From contig DKUO01000017.1 of NCBI GenBank assembly GCA_002490705.1, forward strand, positions 1-64,000: a DNA stretch of 64,000 nt, given 5' to 3'. The notes under the pieces are model-generated. The model was given only the letters and a program-made list of their open reading frames with translations, made no database searches and was not told the origin of the DNA. The translations under genes and the position numbers were made by a program. Shown here piece by piece: positions 62,269 through 64,000 of this stretch. Numbering within the stretch: position 1 is the first letter of the stretch; each line of letters starts with the position of its first letter. Source of the stretch: Lachnospiraceae bacterium UBA7202 (GTDB lineage: Bacteria; Bacillota; Clostridia; Lachnospirales; Lachnospiraceae).

Positions 62269-62613
62269 GTGGTTTGTGTGATAATCTTATTGCTGTTAGT
62301 ACCCGGTATGCTTACTTGGAAAATTGCGGACGGGCGGGAACTTTCCGGCTGCCGGGAGATCGCCGGGGCATTGGTGGACTGGCTGATTCATGATCTGGTG
62401 GTTGTCTGTGCGGTGTATACGCTGTTTTTTGTGCTGAAGGGCCCGGTATCCATCAGCTTTTCTGCCGCTTATCCGAAAGAGGAAGTGTACTATTCCATTT
62501 ATGATATCGGTTTTGTGTTCCAGTATGCGGCGCTGGCGCTTGCTGTGGCAGTGGTTCTCGGCGGCATGGAGCGGTTTCTGAAAAAATGGGTTCGGCGAAA
62601 GGGGACAAGATGA
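62269..62613 (+). CDS. small membrane protein related to the N-terminus of the CotH protein
   Basis: A 114-residue protein with three hydrophobic segments (about 1-17, 38-58, 78-100). The start ILLLLVPGM and a later sequence of helix, polar loop with Ser-rich part and helix resemble the N-terminal module of the preceding CotH protein (ILILVPGIL). No family was recognised. The start is GTG 62269 with AGAGGAG upstream. It overlaps the next gene by 4 nt (ATGA). Confidence 0.6.
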   Translation: MVCVIILLLLVPGMLTWKIADGRELSGCREIAGALVDWLIHDLVVVCAVYTLFFVLKGPVSISFSAAYPKEEVYYSIYDIGFVFQYAALALAVAVVLGGMERFLKKWVRRKGTR

Positions 62614-63461
62614 AAAGGCGGTACAGAGGAACGGGCGTCCTGCTGTCGCTGTGTGCAGTTTTTTTTCTGACAGCCTGTGCCGGTGAAGGTGCAGGAGAAA
62701 AACAGGAGGAAACCTTGCAGGAAGTTTTTCAGGTGACTAGGCAGGATGAGGTAACGGAGCCGCAGGAGTTACAGGAAATTCATCTGGATGACTGGAAAGA
62801 GGAATCGGTTTTTCTCACGGAAGCCGGAGATTTCTGGATATCCGGCAGTTTGGAGGAGGGGCAGATCGTCGTCGATGCGGACGAGGACGAGCTGGTGCAT
62901 TTGTATCTGGCGGGCGCAAATATTTCATCCGGCAGAGGACCGGCCATTGTGGTGGAAGAGGCATCCAAGGTGATTGTGACATTGGTGTCAGGAACGGAGA
63001 ACGTGCTGTCGGATTCGCCTGACTACACGGGTTATGAGGAACGGCAGGCATGTCTGTACAGCGTGTCCGATCTGACTATTAACGGAGACGGTTCTCTCCG
63101 GGTGTTTGGCTATCATGAGGACGGCATTCGGAGCAAAGACAGAGTGAAGCTTTTAGGCGGCAGTATAGAGGTGCAGGCCAAAGGCGATGGCATAAGGGGC
63201 AGCGATGGGATTCTGGTCAGAGAGACGGCGCTTGCCATACAGAGCGAACAAAACGGACTGCGGACCGCCAATCAGGGCGCGGGAGGAAAAGGCGTTGTGG
63301 AGATCAGAGGCGGTACGATTTCCCTGATAGCGGGAAGGAACGGTATCTATGCGGCCTCAGACCTGTATATGCGGGACTGCGTGTGCAGCGTCAATGCCGT
63401 GGAGGAAAAGGCCAGAACGGAAGGAACGGCTTATATTGCGGAAGGGTGCCTGAACCAGTGA
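62610..63461 (+). CDS. lipoprotein with carbohydrate-binding Cthe_2159-like domain (DUF4353)
   Basis: A 283-residue protein with a lipobox LTAC giving lipidated Cys23. The mature part is a beta-helix-like domain: DFWISGSLEEGQIVVDAD, a VHLYLAGANISS stretch, then TINGDGSLRVFGYHEDGIRSKD, GDGIRGSDGI, and RNGIYAASDL. Members bind calcium and acidic polysaccharides such as polygalacturonate in the founding example. The family is known to neighbour CotH, VTC and DUF4956 genes, as it does here. GTGA overlap couples it to the VTC gene. Confidence 0.8.
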   Translation: MKRRYRGTGVLLSLCAVFFLTACAGEGAGEKQEETLQEVFQVTRQDEVTEPQELQEIHLDDWKEESVFLTEAGDFWISGSLEEGQIVVDADEDELVHLYLAGANISSGRGPAIVVEEASKVIVTLVSGTENVLSDSPDYTGYEERQACLYSVSDLTINGDGSLRVFGYHEDGIRSKDRVKLLGGSIEVQAKGDGIRGSDGILVRETALAIQSEQNGLRTANQGAGGKGVVEIRGGTISLIAGRNGIYAASDLYMRDCVCSVNAVEEKARTEGTAYIAEGCLNQ

Positions 63462-64000
63462 CAGAGTACAGACATGAATATAAATATCAGATAGACGCTA
63501 TGCAGAAGGAAGTTTTGAAACTTCGCGCACAGGGCGTTTTGGAGCGGGACGCCCATGCAGGGGAAAACGGGGAGTATCTCATCCGCAGCCTCTATTTTGA
63601 CAGCCCGGAGGACGCCTGCTTTTATGAAAATGAAAACGGCGTTGATCCGCGGGAGAAATACCGCATCCGCATCTACAACTGCGACGGCAGAAGGATCAGC
63701 CTGGAGTGTAAAGCGAAGAGGCGCGGCATGACGAAGAAGACGGCCTGCCTGATTACGAGGGAGCAGTGTGAACACTTTATGGAAGGAGTGATCCCGGAGG
63801 CTGACGAGAGCGTTTCTGAGGGACAGAGGCCGCTATTTTACCGGATGCGGGAAAGAAATCTGCGGCCGGTGGTGATCGTCCAGTACATGCGGACGCCTTA
63901 TGTGAGCGCGGCGGGCAATGTGCGGGTCACCTTCGACGATGCGATTGCCTCCTCCAATGCGATAGACGGTTTTTTTCGGGAGGATATCCCGCTCAGGAGT
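63458..64000 (+). CDS. VTC-domain polyphosphate polymerase-like protein (partial, runs off window)
   Basis: The frame is open from GTG 63458 to the window end (181 codons, no stop). It begins TEYRHEYKYQI, the classic VTC opening, then shows SLYFDSPED, REKYRIRIYN, SLECKAKRRGM, VIVQYMRTPYV and VRVTFDD. It is a paralogue of the VTC protein encoded at 4147. It overlaps the lipoprotein stop by 4 nt. A DUF4956 gene is likely just outside the window, by analogy with the first copy. Confidence 0.85.
   Translation, partial: MTEYRHEYKYQIDAMQKEVLKLRAQGVLERDAHAGENGEYLIRSLYFDSPEDACFYENENGVDPREKYRIRIYNCDGRRISLECKAKRRGMTKKTACLITREQCEHFMEGVIPEADESVSEGQRPLFYRMRERNLRPVVIVQYMRTPYVSAAGNVRVTFDDAIASSNAIDGFFREDIPLRS

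Overview
The window looks like chromosomal DNA of a low-to-mid GC Gram-positive anaerobe, most probably a Lachnospiraceae-type Clostridia. This is an inference from AGGAGG-type ribosome binding sites, sigma-A-like promoters, a BspA-type leucine-rich-repeat protein, a GH25 lysozyme with Big2 domains, and the mixture of families found here (VTC/CYTH, DUF4956, CotH, Cthe_2159-like). No rRNA, tRNA, CRISPR array, transposase or phage gene was seen. Almost the whole window is one large cell-envelope glycan locus built from several operons on both strands.

Layout. 1-1584: a stand-alone AAA+/DUF4143 ATPase in more AT-rich DNA, probably the edge of the locus. 1589-7597: an operon with its own promoter and terminator holding CDP-3,6-dideoxyhexose genes (rfbH, rfbG), a VTC polyphosphate-polymerase-like protein, DUF4956 and a GT-C-like membrane protein. 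7630-8879: a secreted LRR protein and an XRE regulator. 9034-11968: a GT-C-like protein and a convergent GT2. 12088-21070: an eight-gene operon with GT8, GT4 and two GT2 enzymes, UDP-glucose dehydrogenase, a UDP-glucuronate-4-epimerase-type enzyme, a GT-C-like protein and a ChbG/YdjC deacetylase. 21085-25067 (minus): GtrII-like protein, MBOAT, SGNH protein. 25219-29626: MBOAT, GT2, large membrane protein. 29632-36866: GT-C-like protein (minus), SGNH hydrolase, an FkbH-like HAD-IIIC protein with its acyl carrier protein, another GT-C-like protein, and a VOC protein (minus). 36860-44345: a long structured leader, GtrA, membrane protein, radical SAM/SPASM, SGNH lipoprotein, and a three-gene ABC transporter. 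44342-45937 (minus): an FAD oxidoreductase. 46137-54662: two more MBOAT/SGNH sets with membrane proteins and a degenerate SGNH paralogue. 54860-55183 (minus): a zinc-ribbon protein. 55534-64000: a modular GH25 lysozyme, rfbB, and an LTD-CotH / small membrane protein / Cthe_2159-like lipoprotein / second VTC operon cut by the window end.

How it may work together (inference). Nucleotide-sugar enzymes supply 3,6-dideoxyhexose, 6-deoxy-4-keto-hexose, glucuronate and galacturonate precursors. GT-A/GT-B enzymes and GtrA/GtrB-type proteins would build or flip lipid-linked sugars. About nine large polytopic GT-C-like proteins would use these outside the membrane. Four MBOAT proteins and six stand-alone SGNH proteins would decorate the product with acyl groups. 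The FkbH-like/ACP pair is the most unusual part: the family loads a three-carbon glyceryl unit onto an ACP, so the locus may be able to esterify its glycan with glycerate. No Wzx, Wzy or initiating phosphoglycosyl transferase was recognised in the window, so the export route remains open.
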